A DNA stretch of 64,000 nucleotides from Smittia aterrima (lineage: Eukaryota > Arthropoda > Insecta > Diptera > Chironomidae). The stretch covers positions 992,854-1,056,853 of the forward strand of contig CP093830.1 of assembly GCA_033063855.1 (NCBI GenBank), in the 5' to 3' direction. Positions within the stretch are counted from its first letter, which is position 1; the number at the start of each line of letters is the position of its first letter. Below, one piece after another: positions 21,018 through 33,247 of this stretch. The position numbers were made by a program, and so were the translations under genes. The notes under the pieces were generated by a model. The model did no database searches, was not told the DNA's origin, and worked only from the letters and a program-made list of their open reading frames with translations.

Positions 21018-24000
21018 ATGGTTTACGAAACTGAATTCTACACCACTCGTCGCCCATACTCATCGTACTCATCGAGACCAACCATCTCATCGTACAATGT
21101 TACGGTAAGTTTACCAAATTTAATAAAATTTTCCTTCTTATTTCTGTGTGGAGTGATTCAAATTGAAAGTGAATTCGAGTTACAAAAGAAAAATCGAGAA
21201 ATTCACTTTTTTTTGATTCGAATATTCAAAAAGTGGACTGAATTTAGAAAATTTCCTTTTAAGCTGAAAATTTTCTGAGACTTTTTTTCTTCATCACCTG
21301 AGAAAGAGAGAAACAGAAAGAATCGCCCTTGAATTTCAAAAAATTTCGGTTGATGAATTTCAATGAAACTCAGAGGCAAGTGGTGAAGAAAAAAAAATCA
21401 TCGGATTCGATTTTTGCCGAAAGGAATAAACAGAAATTAAATTTAGACATTTTTCCCTCGTTTAAGAGAGAGAACGGAGAGACTTCAGCACGTCATAACT
21501 ACATGAAATTGAATAAATACGTGAAATTGCTTTAAAAATAGATTTCTTAAATCATCGAGCTGAAAAATGTGTGAATCATGTTTATTTTCTGACTTCGGCA
21601 GGAATTCGAAGTCCATTGTTGTTGCCCTGTAAAATCCACGAATGATTTTAAGTTAAGATTGTCCTCTCGAATTGCTTAGAAATTGGAACATTTAATGGAA
21701 ATGTTACAATCGATATTTGTGCGAAATTGGTTTAAAGGGTTTTCTTAAAAACACTGTAATCGATATTCGTAAAATTCAAACACATCAAACGTTTCGCTCG
21801 ACGGAAATTTATGATTTTTTTTCTCTTACTTTTCTAATCTAATAATCCCACACGCTTACTTGGGCGGGAGAGCAAAAAGTGACCTCTTTTTAGCGAATGA
21901 CCTTAGAGCCTGTTTCAAAACAATAATAACGGCGAGAAAACTGCAGAAACTTGCGCAAGTGGACTGACAACAATAATTTAACAAAAAAAAATCAGTGTAA
22001 ACAGGTGCTTGGCATCGAGCCAGAATTATTAGACGGAGACAAACTTAATCTCTAGAGCAGAAAGTTTTAAATTAAATTCAAGAGATTCCTTAAATCATAA
22101 TTGAATTTAAAAAGTTTCGCGAATGTCAGTTGAGCTTATTTAATGTAAAGAAAAAATTTTCTGGAACATTCATTTATGTGACCGGGTATCGCCCACGCTT
22201 TATTAATAAAATTAAAAATAAATCGCTGATGTAAAATCCTTTTTTTAAGAATGACATAAAATGGCAGCGACTAACGCATTTAATTTTGTCGATTGTCTAC
22301 TAAACTCCCCCTCACTTTCCACTCTTCATGTCGGTTTAAGAGGAAATTTTTTAGCTTCGCCACTAGTTGATTATTGGGACTGAGTATCTGATCATCCCCT
22401 TTCCTCTCTATAGAGACGCGAAGTCGCATGGGATAAGGTTCCGTTTGTAGCGCGACCGAGTTTAATTGCGGATCCAATCACCGCATTTGGAAAGCGTAAA
22501 ACCTTGAATCCAGATCAACGGGATTATCGTGAAGCACCGAATATTCAAAGATTGAAGGCTGAAATCAAACCAAAGCCTTTGTCTTCATTGTCACCATTAG
22601 AGCCATACAAGTCGCCACGAGATCTGACACGGGACAAAGTCGCAAACGAAATTCTCTATCATCAGAGAGTTCGTGACTCTGGTGGACTCACTTCTTACAC
22701 TACAGACAAAAACAGCTTAGATGTGGTTTTGAAGCGAACTCATGGCCGATCAAGCTTACCCTCTCGTGAATTCAGAGGTCCAATTTATTAATTGGCCTGA
22801 TTGTCCTGTTTGACTTTTTTTTTATTCTTTGTCATTTTCATAGTTTTCTAACTAACACAAAAACGAGTCATCGCTTGCGCTTTGATCTAAATAGATTTTT
22901 TGTATCTTTTCTAGAGGAATTGTTTACGAATAAATTGTTTGGCAACTACTCCGAAATATGTTGTTTTGTCTTAGTCTCAAACTCTCAACAACAAATGTCA
23001 ATAAATCAAATTTTACTTAAAAAAACGAGAAACTCAAACGCTTACAGAAAAGTGTCTAAATTTCAAACGTAAACTGAAAAAGTTTTTAAGCTAAAAAAAT
23101 CCTTTAAATGTTTCAATTTCTGTGCAAAGAAGTAAAATCTTAAACAGGAAATTTTCCAAAGTTTTGCGTCGCTCGTAGATGTTCAATGTTTATAATAGTT
23201 ATACTTTTGAGAATGATACATCAGATTGATATTCTGTCTTCTCCTTCTTTTTGTTTTTATGAACTAACAAAATGTAGAGTGGGTTAAGCAATCCTCGAGT
23301 TTATACGACTCTTGATACTCCCAGTGGTCGTCGCTCTGATTACTCATACTCTTATCAGTCTAAGACCGAAAATTCTTCGTCATCGAGTGATCCATACTCA
23401 CGTCCAAGAACTTCAAACTATTCTTCGACCACTGAACGTCGCAGCACTGGAGGCCCAGGAGGTTACTCTTATACAAGCTCCACTTCAACTGGAGGCGGAC
23501 CAGGAGGATACTCATACTCGTCAGTTCGTTCTGGACCATCAGGAACTCGCTCCTACAATTTCCGCGTCTAACTTTCCCGCGGCTTTCTCATGAGAAATCA
23601 ACGCTTTGCATAATTGACGACTCCCCCGAACAGTAAACTGTAAAGTAACCAAAAGTTTATCTTTTTTAATCCGACTAACAAGGAAAATATTTACTCTGCT
23701 CCAACACGACACTTTACTGTTCGTTTTCAATCACTAAACAAAAAATATTTATTGCGGAATCTGTGAACCACGTTCGGATGTAGTAAAATCCAAGAAAGTG
23801 ACAAACAAATAAAATCAAATGTTTATTTTTTCAGCTTAAAACAGTCAAATTGTCTTTTATTGCGCTTCGCGGGGAGAATCAGCGAAACTTTTGATGATTT
23901 TTTGATACAGTGAAGTTTTTAAAGAAACCCTCGAAGATCAAGATCTAAATTTAGAATTTCTCATGGAAACTTTTTTCGAGATCGTCAATGTGTGTTAGTA

Positions 24001-27000
24001 GAAGTGACTTCAAACAGACGACTGTTCACTTTCTTCTTAACTTAATGTCGTTGCAATGTCCTTACAGCCATTTTTCGGTCGATCCTATTACGATGACAAC
24101 TTTATTTCTTCCTATAACTATTATGTATGTATCAACAAAGATTTTCGCTTCAATCCTTGTTTTGGTTTTGGTTTAAAAAAAAACTTTTCTTTTTCAAAAT
24201 TATTTCACTTTCTTATGAGACTTCTCTCGCCACGCAATAATTTATAAATAAACTTCTTTCATTCGTCCTCAGTCGCCGATACGAGTGCTCCCAACTTATT
24301 CACGAGTAAGTGATGATGTGCGAGCATTGACGCGCCAAATGATTGATTCATATTTATTTTATTAAAAGGTTGGAAGTTATATAAGCCGCCCATCGTTCAG
24401 ATTCAATTACGACATTGGCTACGACGATGTGCCTTATCATCATATCAAGCGCGTTATTCCGATTGTAAGTGATGTCGTCGAAAAAAAGAGTTTCATTTAA
24501 ATTTAATGATCAACTTCCCACTCAGCCTTCGACAAGAATCTCGACCATCCCATCTCGAGTTTTCCGCGAAAGACTATCGCCAATTCGTATCATCACGCCG
24601 TCGTCTCGCGTCTACCATCGGGATGTTGCATCTCCAGTTCGTGTGATTACATCTCCAGGACGCATTGTTAACATTCGTGTTCGTCCATCGACATTGGCCA
24701 AAGAATTTGACCGCATCGATCGTAAATATCGTACGAGTCCAATTGGCGTCAATGACACTGAACACTATCTCAACTCAGCTTACGCAATGGTAAGACTTTA
24801 ACTCGAATTAAAATTAATTTCGAGAGATATTAAAGTTTATCTTCTTAGAACTTCAGTGATGCAACTCGTGACATTCGCGCATCAACTCAAAGATTAATGA
24901 GAGAGATCCACGAACCGGTTCAACGTGCTCAGAGCGTGCCACGATTCATTCGCGCTTCGAGCCTTCAACCAACTTACAGCAGGTGAAATCAAGAGACTTT
25001 GACAACAAATTCAATTTAAAAATATTGAAACAAAAATATTTAGATTCGATCCAGACTTGATTGACAAGTATGGAAACGCTTTGATTGACAACGAATATTT
25101 CGTCAACAAGATGATTTTGAGACCAACCAGAAAAGTCCGCGACAACATTGAAATCTTGTCCAACATTAAATACCGTGAGCCGCCAAGACGTTACACTGGT
25201 GAGTTGAGGCTTCTATCTTAAACACTTTATAAAAGAAACAAAGATTCAAAATTTTTCAATTCAAACAAGATCACAAAACAACGAAAACTTTCCTTTCAAC
25301 AACACAAACCTTTTCACACTTTTCTCTCATAAAACTTGTTCTCTTCCTCCTCTCGAATCGAATGATTCCTTCCGTCTAACCAAATAATTCGAACAAGAAC
25401 ATTTTTCAACTCTTTAGAAACGCTTTATTTGTTTATCTTTCTGTGATATTTGAAGAGTGAGCTAGAAACTAAGTAGCAATTGTTACTTCCGTCAATTAAA
25501 TCTAAGAGGAAGCTGATTTGATCTAACTAATTGTGTCCAAAGTCTTTCCTTTATCATTCTAACCAGTTGGCTGAAGAAGATGAAAAAAAATCTCCTTGTG
25601 AATTGTTCTTTATAAAATTGTAGACGAGTCTTACTTAGAAAAAGTTTCAAACCTCATCCAAACAATTGTGTTGTTATTAAATTTAAAGGAATTAGTCATT
25701 TGGCATCTGCAAAAATCCTAGGTTTCTGTAACAGCCCACTTTACACTCGCCATTCGTTGGCACACGATTTTGACTCGTCAAATTACACTTCTGAAAAAGT
25801 TCGCAATGACGTAAACTACTTGTCGTACTACTCGAAGAACCGAGACGCTGTCGCTGCCGATCACTCAGGTAAGAGAGAAACTGAGCCTAGCAAATCATTC
25901 ATTAGAAGCCTTTTTAAACTTTCTTCTGACAGAGTTTTCATGTAAATCCGTTCCGTGTAGTTTTCCTTTCCTCTGTCAATTGTAAATCTTTTAAATACTT
26001 TTCTGCGAGGTCAGTGATGATGAATTGTGATTTTGATGCTTTTTGTTATTTCGGGAACTGTTCGTAAACATCAACAAATGTTTGTCGAACGTTCTCTAAT
26101 GATTTTTCAAACCTCAAACGACTAAAACATAAACAGAAAACACCTTAAAAATAAGAAAACTATTGAAACTCAAAGTGACGCGATCATGACCATCTTTCCA
26201 TTATTTTTTTCTCTGACATCCGCCGCCTGTCTTTCTTAGACAAGACAAAAATCTCATTTAATGTTCTTCTCTTTGTTATTTTGTTTAATTGCAGTTGGTC
26301 ACAAAAAAGACAAAAACTATAAAACTGACAATAAACCACTTATCGTCGCTTCTAAGCCAAATGTTGTCTTAGATAGTAGTAAAATCGAAACTGTTATCGA
26401 AAGCAACATCGAGTCAGATCTTGCGAAAGTCACTTTAAGTGACGACAATGAATTGAATATCACAGCAGCAAGCGGATAAACCACCAACTTTTACCAATTT
26501 TTTTATCTACAAATTTTTATGAATCAACAACAAAAAAAAAGTTTTATTAACGTTTTGTATCTTATTGTATGCACTAATTTTTGCATAATCTTTTATTCTT
26601 CTGATAAATAAATTGCTCAATTTTCAATTACAATATCAAGTCTCACTTTTCGATAGAACAAAGTTAAGTCACACATCTAAGCTTCAGTTGTTGAAACCAT
26701 TTTTTTCTTTTTTGATAAATCCTGAAGCAAAATCGCGCTTAAGAACCTTTTCCATCAATCTCCCCTTTTCTCTCTTTAAACCAGAAAATAAATTAAAGCA
26801 AATAAAATTAAACATGAGCATGATTGAATTATTAATCCTGATAACAAGAATTTTTTTTTCGCTTTTGACCGCTCCCGAGTTTTGGTTTCATTGAGTCGCT
26901 GTCGTGTCACCCTCCGATGGATCTTTAGATAATCAGCTTTGATATTTAACCTGAGAGCATGAAAATTTATGTTTCAACAAATTTATGTAAAGTAAGTAAC

Positions 27001-28293
27001 TTTCATGTTATTCAATCAAAATGAATGTCAACACATGACATTGAGTTCATTTTTAAGTTCGTATTGCATCTCTTCGGAGTCTTTTTGTGAATAAATCTAT
27101 CAAGTTGTCAGCGCAGTGGTCCCAACTCTTCTTCTTTAAAAAAAAAACAAAAAAAATCAAACACTTCAATTAGGTAGAACACAAATTTGAAAATGGAAAT
27201 TAATTTCCAGCAAAATTGGGTCTTGATCCAGCTCGTGCTTCTCGTAAATTTAACGAGCAAAAGGAAATCGATGATCCATCGGTCGCTCGCGCTGAAGTCG
27301 AGGCTTTGAAGGCAGCAAATCGTCTTGAACGTGTCAAGGAGGTTGATGAAGATATGGAAAAGATTAAGCAGAAGCGTATGGAAGAAAGAAGATTACGTGA
27401 AGAGCAGTGAGTTTTGAAATAAAGTCATAAATTCTACTACAACTTCAATCTCTTCAGGGCTTTGATGGAAGAACAAGTCAAGAAGCAAGAGCAAGCTAAG
27501 AAGGAAGAGGCTGATCGTCAAGCTGAAATTCAAAGACAAGAACGTCTCGCTGCTCAAGCCGCTGCTGAACGTCAAGCAGAAATTGAACGCAAGGCTGCAG
27601 AGGATGCACAACTTGCTGAAGAAGCCAGGTTCGTTCTCTTAAACTCTTTGAAGTTCAATCAAATTAATTTTTTTTATCTAGACTTGCTGATGAAGCTCGT
27701 CAAGCTGAAGAAAGACGTGCTGCTGATGAAGCAGATGCAGCAAGAGCAGCTGAAGCAGCTCGCATTGCCGCAGAAGAAGCCAAAAAAGCTGAAGAAGAAA
27801 AACGTTTAGCCGACGAAGCTGCTGCCAAGTAAAAAAGAAATCTTCAAACTTTCAAACACATTTCGTCATTTTATTTTATTTTAGACAAGCAGAAGAAGAA
27901 AGATTAGCAGAGGAGGCTCGTTTGGCTGAAGAAGAAGCCGCGAAAAAAGCCGAAGAAGAACGTTTAGCTGAATTGGAAAAGATCAAAGCTGAGGAAGCTC
28001 ATTTAGCTGAGTTGGAAGCTCGCGCTAAAGAAGATGAAGACAACGCATTAGCCAGCCAAGCAAACGAACTCGCTGAACTCGCACGCTCACAGACACAAGA
28101 ACTTGAGCAGAATGGCGAAGAAGAAACCGCCGCACCAGCTGAAGAAGAGGCTGCAACTGTCGAGGAAGCTGAAACTGTCGAAGAAGAAGCTCCAATTGTT
28201 GAAGAACCTGTCGTTGAAGAGTCAGAACCAATTGTCGAAGAACCAACAGTAGAGGAACCAACAGTAGAAGAGCCAGCTGAGGAGGAAGAATAA
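21018..28293 (+). CDS. Multi-terminus cytoskeletal-type protein, long coiled-coil isoform
   Basis: The long form joins 21018-21104, 24068-24124, 24273-24305, 24369-24464, 24526-24789, 24849-24982, 25044-25198, 25689-25868, 27211-27406, 27458-27628, 27682-27828 and 27885-28293 in phase: 642 residues. The N-terminal third is rich in Arg, Ser, Tyr and Pro (MVYETEFYTTRRPYSSYSSR; repeated SP-V/I-R-V/I-I-T-S/P units in exon 5). The middle is mixed globular-looking (FDPDLIDKYGNAL). The last ~300 residues form a long, highly charged Ala/Glu/Lys/Arg coiled coil ending in an acidic EEP/VEEPT tail. No signal peptide or membrane segment. I do not recognise the family firmly; the alternative-terminal-exon structure and composition recall insect myofibril or cytoskeleton proteins, which is inference. 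The coiled coil alone would draw generic trichohyalin-like matches. Confidence 0.72.
22414..22791 (+). CDS. Alternative terminal exon 1 of the multi-terminus locus
   Basis: Acceptor CTCTCTATAG ends at 22413; the exon is open in phase 0 for 125 codons to TAA at 22789-22791, matching the phase-0 donor after exon 1 (21104). The resulting short protein (about 154 residues) would be the 29-residue shared N-terminus plus a basic, Pro-rich sequence (KVPFVARPSLIADPITAFGK near its start, REFRGPIY at its end). The composition is clearly protein-like. No family recognised. Confidence 0.65.
   Translation, partial: RREVAWDKVPFVARPSLIADPITAFGKRKTLNPDQRDYREAPNIQRLKAEIKPKPLSSLSPLEPYKSPRDLTRDKVANEILYHQRVRDSGGLTSYTTDKNSLDVVLKRTHGRSSLPSREFRGPIY
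23278..23571 (+). CDS. Alternative terminal exon 2 of the multi-terminus locus
   Basis: A second phase-0 terminal exon: acceptor AATGTAG before 23278, then 97 codons to TAA at 23569-23571. It encodes a Ser/Tyr/Gly-rich low-complexity tail with near repeats (GGPGGYSYTSSTSTGG, then GGPGGYSYSSVRSG) ending SYNFRV. Joined to exon 1 it gives a protein of about 126 residues. Composition resembles disordered filament-associated or cuticle-like sequence; no signal peptide, so a cytoplasmic role is more likely. Confidence 0.65.
   Translation, partial: SGLSNPRVYTTLDTPSGRRSDYSYSYQSKTENSSSSSDPYSRPRTSNYSSTTERRSTGGPGGYSYTSSTSTGGGPGGYSYSSVRSGPSGTRSYNFRV
26295..26479 (+). CDS. Alternative terminal exon 3 of the multi-terminus locus
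   Basis: Acceptor TTTAATTGCAG before 26295 and a frame entered in phase 1, matching the donor at 25868. It reads a Lys-rich then acidic 61-residue tail (start VGHKKDKNYKTDNKPLIV, end NELNITAASG) to TAA at 26477-26479, giving an isoform of about 396 residues without the coiled coil. The same donor also joins in phase to 27211, so the two ends are mutually exclusive alternatives. Confidence 0.6.
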
Positions 28294-28531
28294 TCGAACT
28301 AAACTTTCTAAACTAAATTTTTATTTCATTTAATCAACAAAATCTTGTTTCTCATTTTTTTCCGACGAAAATTTTTGCTGAAAATTAGAATTTTGCAGGT
28401 TCTGAAGAAAAACTTAAGACAGAAAGCAACCAGAGACCATTCTGCTAGATCTGCAAGCAAAAATGTTAAATTCAAGCTGACAAATGAAAATTTTATAAAT
28501 TTACGAAATATATTAAAAAGAAACTAATTAT

Positions 28532-30743
28532 CTAAGTGTTTAGATTCGCAAGATTTTTTGGAGCATTCATGTCTTGAAGACGTTTCAGAGATGCTTCGAG
28601 CTTATCGCACGACTCTGTCATGTGATCGTCGAACTTGTTGGGCGGGAGAACAAACTCGTTGATGTCTAAAATTAGTTTTTTTTTGCAGAGAAGTTCATTA
28701 AATATTTTGAAATATATTTACCCGTAACTTTGTGAAGCTTGATGTCAGGCCCGAGCAACATTGAGACTTGATCAAACATTTCCATCAAAGCATTCGCTTC
28801 TCTCATTAAGTCGCCAACAATCTTCAATTGTGTGTCACTCCAAGCGACAGATTTCATTTGATTTGAATATCTGTCGCAGCTCACTCGTGAATTAAGGAAT
28901 TTCTGGCCAAGAACCAAATCTTGATAGCTAGACCAAGGAGTTGGTCCGTCATTGAAGAAGCTTCGTGGGAGCTCGACTCTTTCTTGAGCTGAATTTAAAT
29001 CGTGCCATGAGTTGTAAGTCTCTGGCGCTTGTGTCTTTCGCTTTGGCTTCTGCTTCTCATCAACTTTTGAATCTTCATGAATGCTGTCTTCATATTCAGA
29101 GTCTGATCCTTTCTCTTTCGATTTGAGATTTTCCGTTGGAATCGTTTCAATCGCAATAATGTCAGAAGTTTCATCTTCAATCACGATGTCGATTGACTTC
29201 TGTGTCTTCACGACATTTGGTTTTAATCTTGAATTCATTCGCTTCTCAATGTTGATCAATTCTTGTGTCGCATAATCGCTGTCGTCATCATCCTCGTCGT
29301 CATCTTCGTTGTATTGAATTTTATGTTTCTCTTCTAAAATTCTTTTAAATGCGATGTTTGATCGTGGCATTGCAGTTTGAACTGAGACATCAGCGGTTAT
29401 CATTTCGTCTGTGTTCATTGCACGAGTCGATGTGATAATCACTAAAAAAAACAATAAAACAATTTCTTTTGGAAATAAAATAAGTTTAGAAGCTTACAGG
29501 TGCCATCCTTTGCCTTCGTGCAAAGTAGTTCGATTTCTGTTTCCGTTGATTTATCGACGTTGCATGCTAAATCGTTTTGGATTTCAATCGATACATCCCT
29601 GCATAGTTTTGTTTTAAATGTTTCCGTTTGAACGTAAGCGTGGACGAGATTCTTCTTCTTATCGATCATTGCTTTTCTTGTTGCATCTAAGAGCTTCAAC
29701 TTGACCATGTTGGTCATGCCAGTGTCGATTTTGGAAGCTGGTTTCTTTGGTTTGACTTCCTTTAGAGCTTCTCGGTTCGCTTGAATGATGTCAATTTTTT
29801 TCGTTTTGTTAACTTTGGGCCTGTGAAAAGTTGTCATGAAAAATTATTCTTTAAAATTTATTAAATTACAATCCGTCTCTCTTATTGATAACGTAATTCA
29901 TCTGCCACTCATTGTCAGCTCTACTCGAATCAGTAAGCGTTCCACTATCATCACTACTTCTCGAGCTGCCAGTGATTCCATTCATTTTCAATTTTGTACA
30001 AATTTCTTTCCAAGAAGTTACTTTTTTGCTTAGCATTTGAAAGACTTTAAAACCGAAACTGAGTCGATTAGAAGAGAAAATAAGTTTGAACACCAAAAGC
30101 AAAGCTTTTGGAGGATGGTACAGGATTTAAATTGCTAATCTTTTTCTTTGCTTCTTGATATCCAAAACGATTCTAGACCAAGTAAATCAAACTTCGGCTG
30201 CACACTCTCAACCTCAAACCGAATTTGATGCGAAATCAAAGCTTCATAACGTTATCGATGTTTGCAGCTCACGCTATTGTGAAGCTTTCATATTAAAGCT
30301 CTTGAAGTACTTTCAATGGCAGAATCGAAAAGTAACGACGAGTGAGTTTTACTTGAACATTCGCAGCTCAATGCAAAGATAAAAGTCGAACACTCACAGG
30401 ATTTATGCATTTGTTTGTTCGTTTAATGCCACGCAAAGGATCTAAATTTACATTTTATTATGGCGATAATAATTTGCATGACATGCAAACTCTTGAAAAC
30501 TTGACTTTGCCTTCAGTCTATCGTTGAGATTTCACACGATAAGTTACATTTTTTACTCGCTTCAGAAACTTACTTCAAAGTGTTCGCCGTCTGTTGTGAC
30601 TGAGACTCATCGCTATTGCTTTGTTGATCTTCTTCGTTCTGATCGCCATCGATGGAACTCGCAATTGATGCTGAACGCGAAGTTCCCTTCGACCCCATTG
30701 CGGGGTTCTTTTGAGCTGCAAGCTTCGCTAACAAGCCTTGCAT
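28532..30743 (-). CDS. Unrecognised acidic protein
   Basis: Five exons, 30743-30574, 30058-29870, 29820-29498, 29441-28722 and 28665-28532, join in phase to 511 residues. The first exon was found by eye (MQGLLAKLAAQKNPAMGSKG) and joins through a 515-bp intron; without it the gene could start at the ATG at 30036 and encode 447 residues. Features: Ser/Asp/Gln-rich N-terminus, a basic stretch (PKVNKTKKID), an acidic run of ~10 Asp/Glu, and a C-terminal region of likely helices (SNQMKSVAWSDTQLKIVG; CDKLEASLKRLQDM). No membrane segment, zinc-binding pattern or enzyme motif. It looks like an intracellular scaffold or nuclear protein, but I cannot name a family. Confidence 0.68.
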
Positions 30744-31089
30744 CTTTCAACAACGAAAACTTTCTGACGAGCTTTCGTTTAGGTTCGCAAAAAAAAAATG
30801 AATTGATTTTCTTTTTGTTTAACGTTCGTTATAAATAGGTCAGAATGAGTTGGTACCAACCAGCGGCTCGAATGAAGAAATTCAATGTCGCAGGCATAGA
30901 TTTTCGTTGAAAACAGTGTTTGATTGAATTGAAATCACTGGATGGATTTATTAAATCGGTAGAGAAATCGCCAAGGAAACCGACAACCTTGAAATGTGGT
31001 GAATGAAAAATGATTTATTATTCACGAATCAACATCTTTATTCAATGAACGCAATGCTAATTTAACTCTAAGAACTATTCAACTCAAGT
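30744..31089. other. Short intergenic gap
   Basis: About 350 bp between the start of the acidic protein gene and the end of mRpL37. AT-rich; presumably promoter and 3' UTR. Nothing else recognised. Confidence 0.4.
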
Positions 31090-32552
31090 TTAGTTATTGT
31101 AAAACACGTTCATTAATCTGAAGACATCGAAGTTATAAGAAGTAAGAGCTGGTCGACCGTTATTGTAGTGACATTCATCGTAAAGATCCATTCCTCTCTT
31201 GCTGAACCAGAAATTTTTCACTTTGCTTTCGTTGCTCAAGTCGAGAGTGTTTAGTTGGAAAACTCCAAACTGAACTCGTTTACTTTCGAACTGAACAACC
31301 TGGACGACGATTGGTTTCTCCAATTCTTTGATGTCGTTTCCGTAGAGACTTTGAGCTCGACTAGCAGCAGCAGCGAAACCTAAAATTTTATTCCAGAAAT
31401 TTATAAAAGACCTTCGACTGAATAAAGTTTTTGTTACCTTTCAACATTGCTCGACTTTCGAACTGATCTCTTGTTACTGGAGTTTCATGCAAGTTCTTAA
31501 CGTCAAGCTTGGAGTAATTCAGCAAAATCGTGTGTGGATGAACGTATTGATGCTTTGGTTTAATTGCTGAAATAAATTTATCAATTATTCAAAATGCAAA
31601 CATCATTTTTATCAAGTGAACTTACGATAAGCGTTTTGGAACTTGTAGAAATGAAGTTTTGGGATGGAAACTGTTTCCTTCAGTGGGAAAATATCAGGAA
31701 TCTCCATTTCGTTTCCATTAGATTTGAAATGTTGAATTGGTTTTCTTGTTGATACGAATGTCTCCGCTGTCAATTCCAATTGAATCTTATCTTCGCCTTT
31801 TTCGAGAGGAACAACGAACAATGCGTTTCTGATGGTTCTTCTATCTGATGCAATGCTTCGTCCTGAGAATCTTTCGCAATGATTCAAGAGGCGAAGAGAT
31901 AACAACATACTAAAAGAAAATCGCTTAGAATAACTGCACAAAATTTTTTAAAGTCAAACTTACTTCTTTCGATTCTCCGTGATTCCATAATTGCGTGGAT
32001 ATGGTCTCATCGGTCTAAGTGGATTAACGATCTTTTCTGTTTTCTGCTGCTCTGCATCAAGAAGATGTGAAACGAGCACAGATTGTTGCATGGATCGTTC
32101 GACATCAGCGGGGATTTTGATATTGCGAAACTTCTCATCAATTTCCTCTGGCATTCCATCAAAGATCAAAGTATTAAGAAGCACTTGCGTCTGTTGAGTT
32201 CCTTGAGCTAACACGTTTGAATCGCCGAAGACATAGCAGCCTTGCGCTTTGTATTCAGGATGATTCTCGTCCAGTGGCAATTGCTTCTCGAAAAGGTTAT
32301 CAATCTTCAAACTGCAATACAAATTAGCTTGAGTTGATTCATTTAAAACTTAGATACTCACTCAAGTCTTGGAAGAGTATTCTTTCTGTCAAATTGACTT
32401 AAATATGCTTGTGGATCTACAACTTTTATTCCTTTTGCCATTAGACTTGCTGCAGCGCTTGTTTCTTGAACGGTTCGTTTTCCTTGAAGCTGCCAATGCT
32501 TCTTGAACATGAAGTCAATATGTTGACGTCGAAGAGTTGTTGTAATTCTCAT
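31090..32552 (-). CDS. mRpL37: Mitochondrial ribosomal protein L37 (mL37)
   Basis: Five exons, 32552-32362, 32311-31964, 31909-31626, 31566-31438 and 31379-31090, encode 413 residues in phase, the usual size for this mitochondrial large-subunit protein. The start at 32552 (MRITTTLRRQHIDFMFKKHW) begins a basic N-terminus suited to mitochondrial import, followed by QGKRTVQET and the characteristic NPLRPMRPYPRNYGI and LLNYSKLD segments. mL37 is a metazoan-specific component near the central protuberance of the mitoribosome. An upstream in-frame TTG was ignored in favour of the ATG. It lies 199 bp downstream of mRpL20 on the same strand, two mitoribosome genes in a row. Confidence 0.85.
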
Positions 32553-32751
32553 TATTAGCAATTTTTTCTTTCACAACAAATGAAATGGAAATTTTTTCGG
32601 CGTGTTAAGAAAGTTTCATTGAAAACGTCCAAAAAATTCGAACTCGATTCTGCAAACAAAACTTTAATTCATGAAAATATCTTAATTCTCGCTATGATTC
32701 TAATTAGATTTTATTCTTCTCATTTTCTTTGGAAAACTAAGTATCAAAAAA

Positions 32752-33247
32752 TTATTCCTTCTTTTCTGCAAGCTTTGCGAGGGCTTCAAATGTTGCTGGC
32801 TCCCAAACCGCGAGTTCAGAAAGAACTTTACGATTAAGTTGAATATTGTTCTTGTGTAAGCCTTCTGAGAATGCGTAGTATTCTAAACCATGTTGCTCTG
32901 CTCCTGCCGTTATCCTCGCGGTCCATAACTAAAATAAGAAAAAAATATTTTATCATTCCTCGATCGAACTTTTTCTTGTTTAAACTCACATCTGCCATAT
33001 CTTCTTTCCTGATCTGTCGTCCAATTGCTGCATGTTGCATTGCTCTGTGGACTCCTCTAATTGCTATGCTATAACAATTTCTTCTTCGGCCGTAGAAATG
33101 CTTTAAGGAAAAAAGTTTCAAATAAAACTCATGTTCACAAATAATGACAGAAGAACTTACCGCTGCTAACTTGAAGATCTTTCGCTTGCGCCAGAACTCA
33201 TCTGGTCCTCGACTTCTAACCAGATTTATCACTGTCGTAAAAACCAT
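32752..33247 (-). CDS. mRpL20: Mitochondrial ribosomal protein L20 (bL20m)
   Basis: Three exons, 33247-33161, 33100-32990 and 32928-32752, encode 124 residues, all junctions in phase 0. Recognised from RSRGPDEFWRKRKIFKLAAH, YGRRRNCYSIAIRGVHRAMQ, and the C-terminal GLEYYAFSEGLHKNNIQLNR and LSELAVWEPATF, typical of the bacterial-type L20 fold in animal mitochondria. It binds 16S-type rRNA early in assembly of the large mitoribosomal subunit. It is divergent from PRMT1 with 243 bp between starts, so the two probably share a promoter region. Confidence 0.92.

Noticed and set aside
30155..30382. 75-codon plus-strand ORF inside the first intron of the acidic-protein gene
   Set aside because: Reads partly protein-like, but it has no clear ATG or promoter and no joining exon; too short to support.
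30524..30838. 104-codon plus-strand ORF
   Set aside because: It is the antisense shadow of the real minus-strand first exon 30743-30574.
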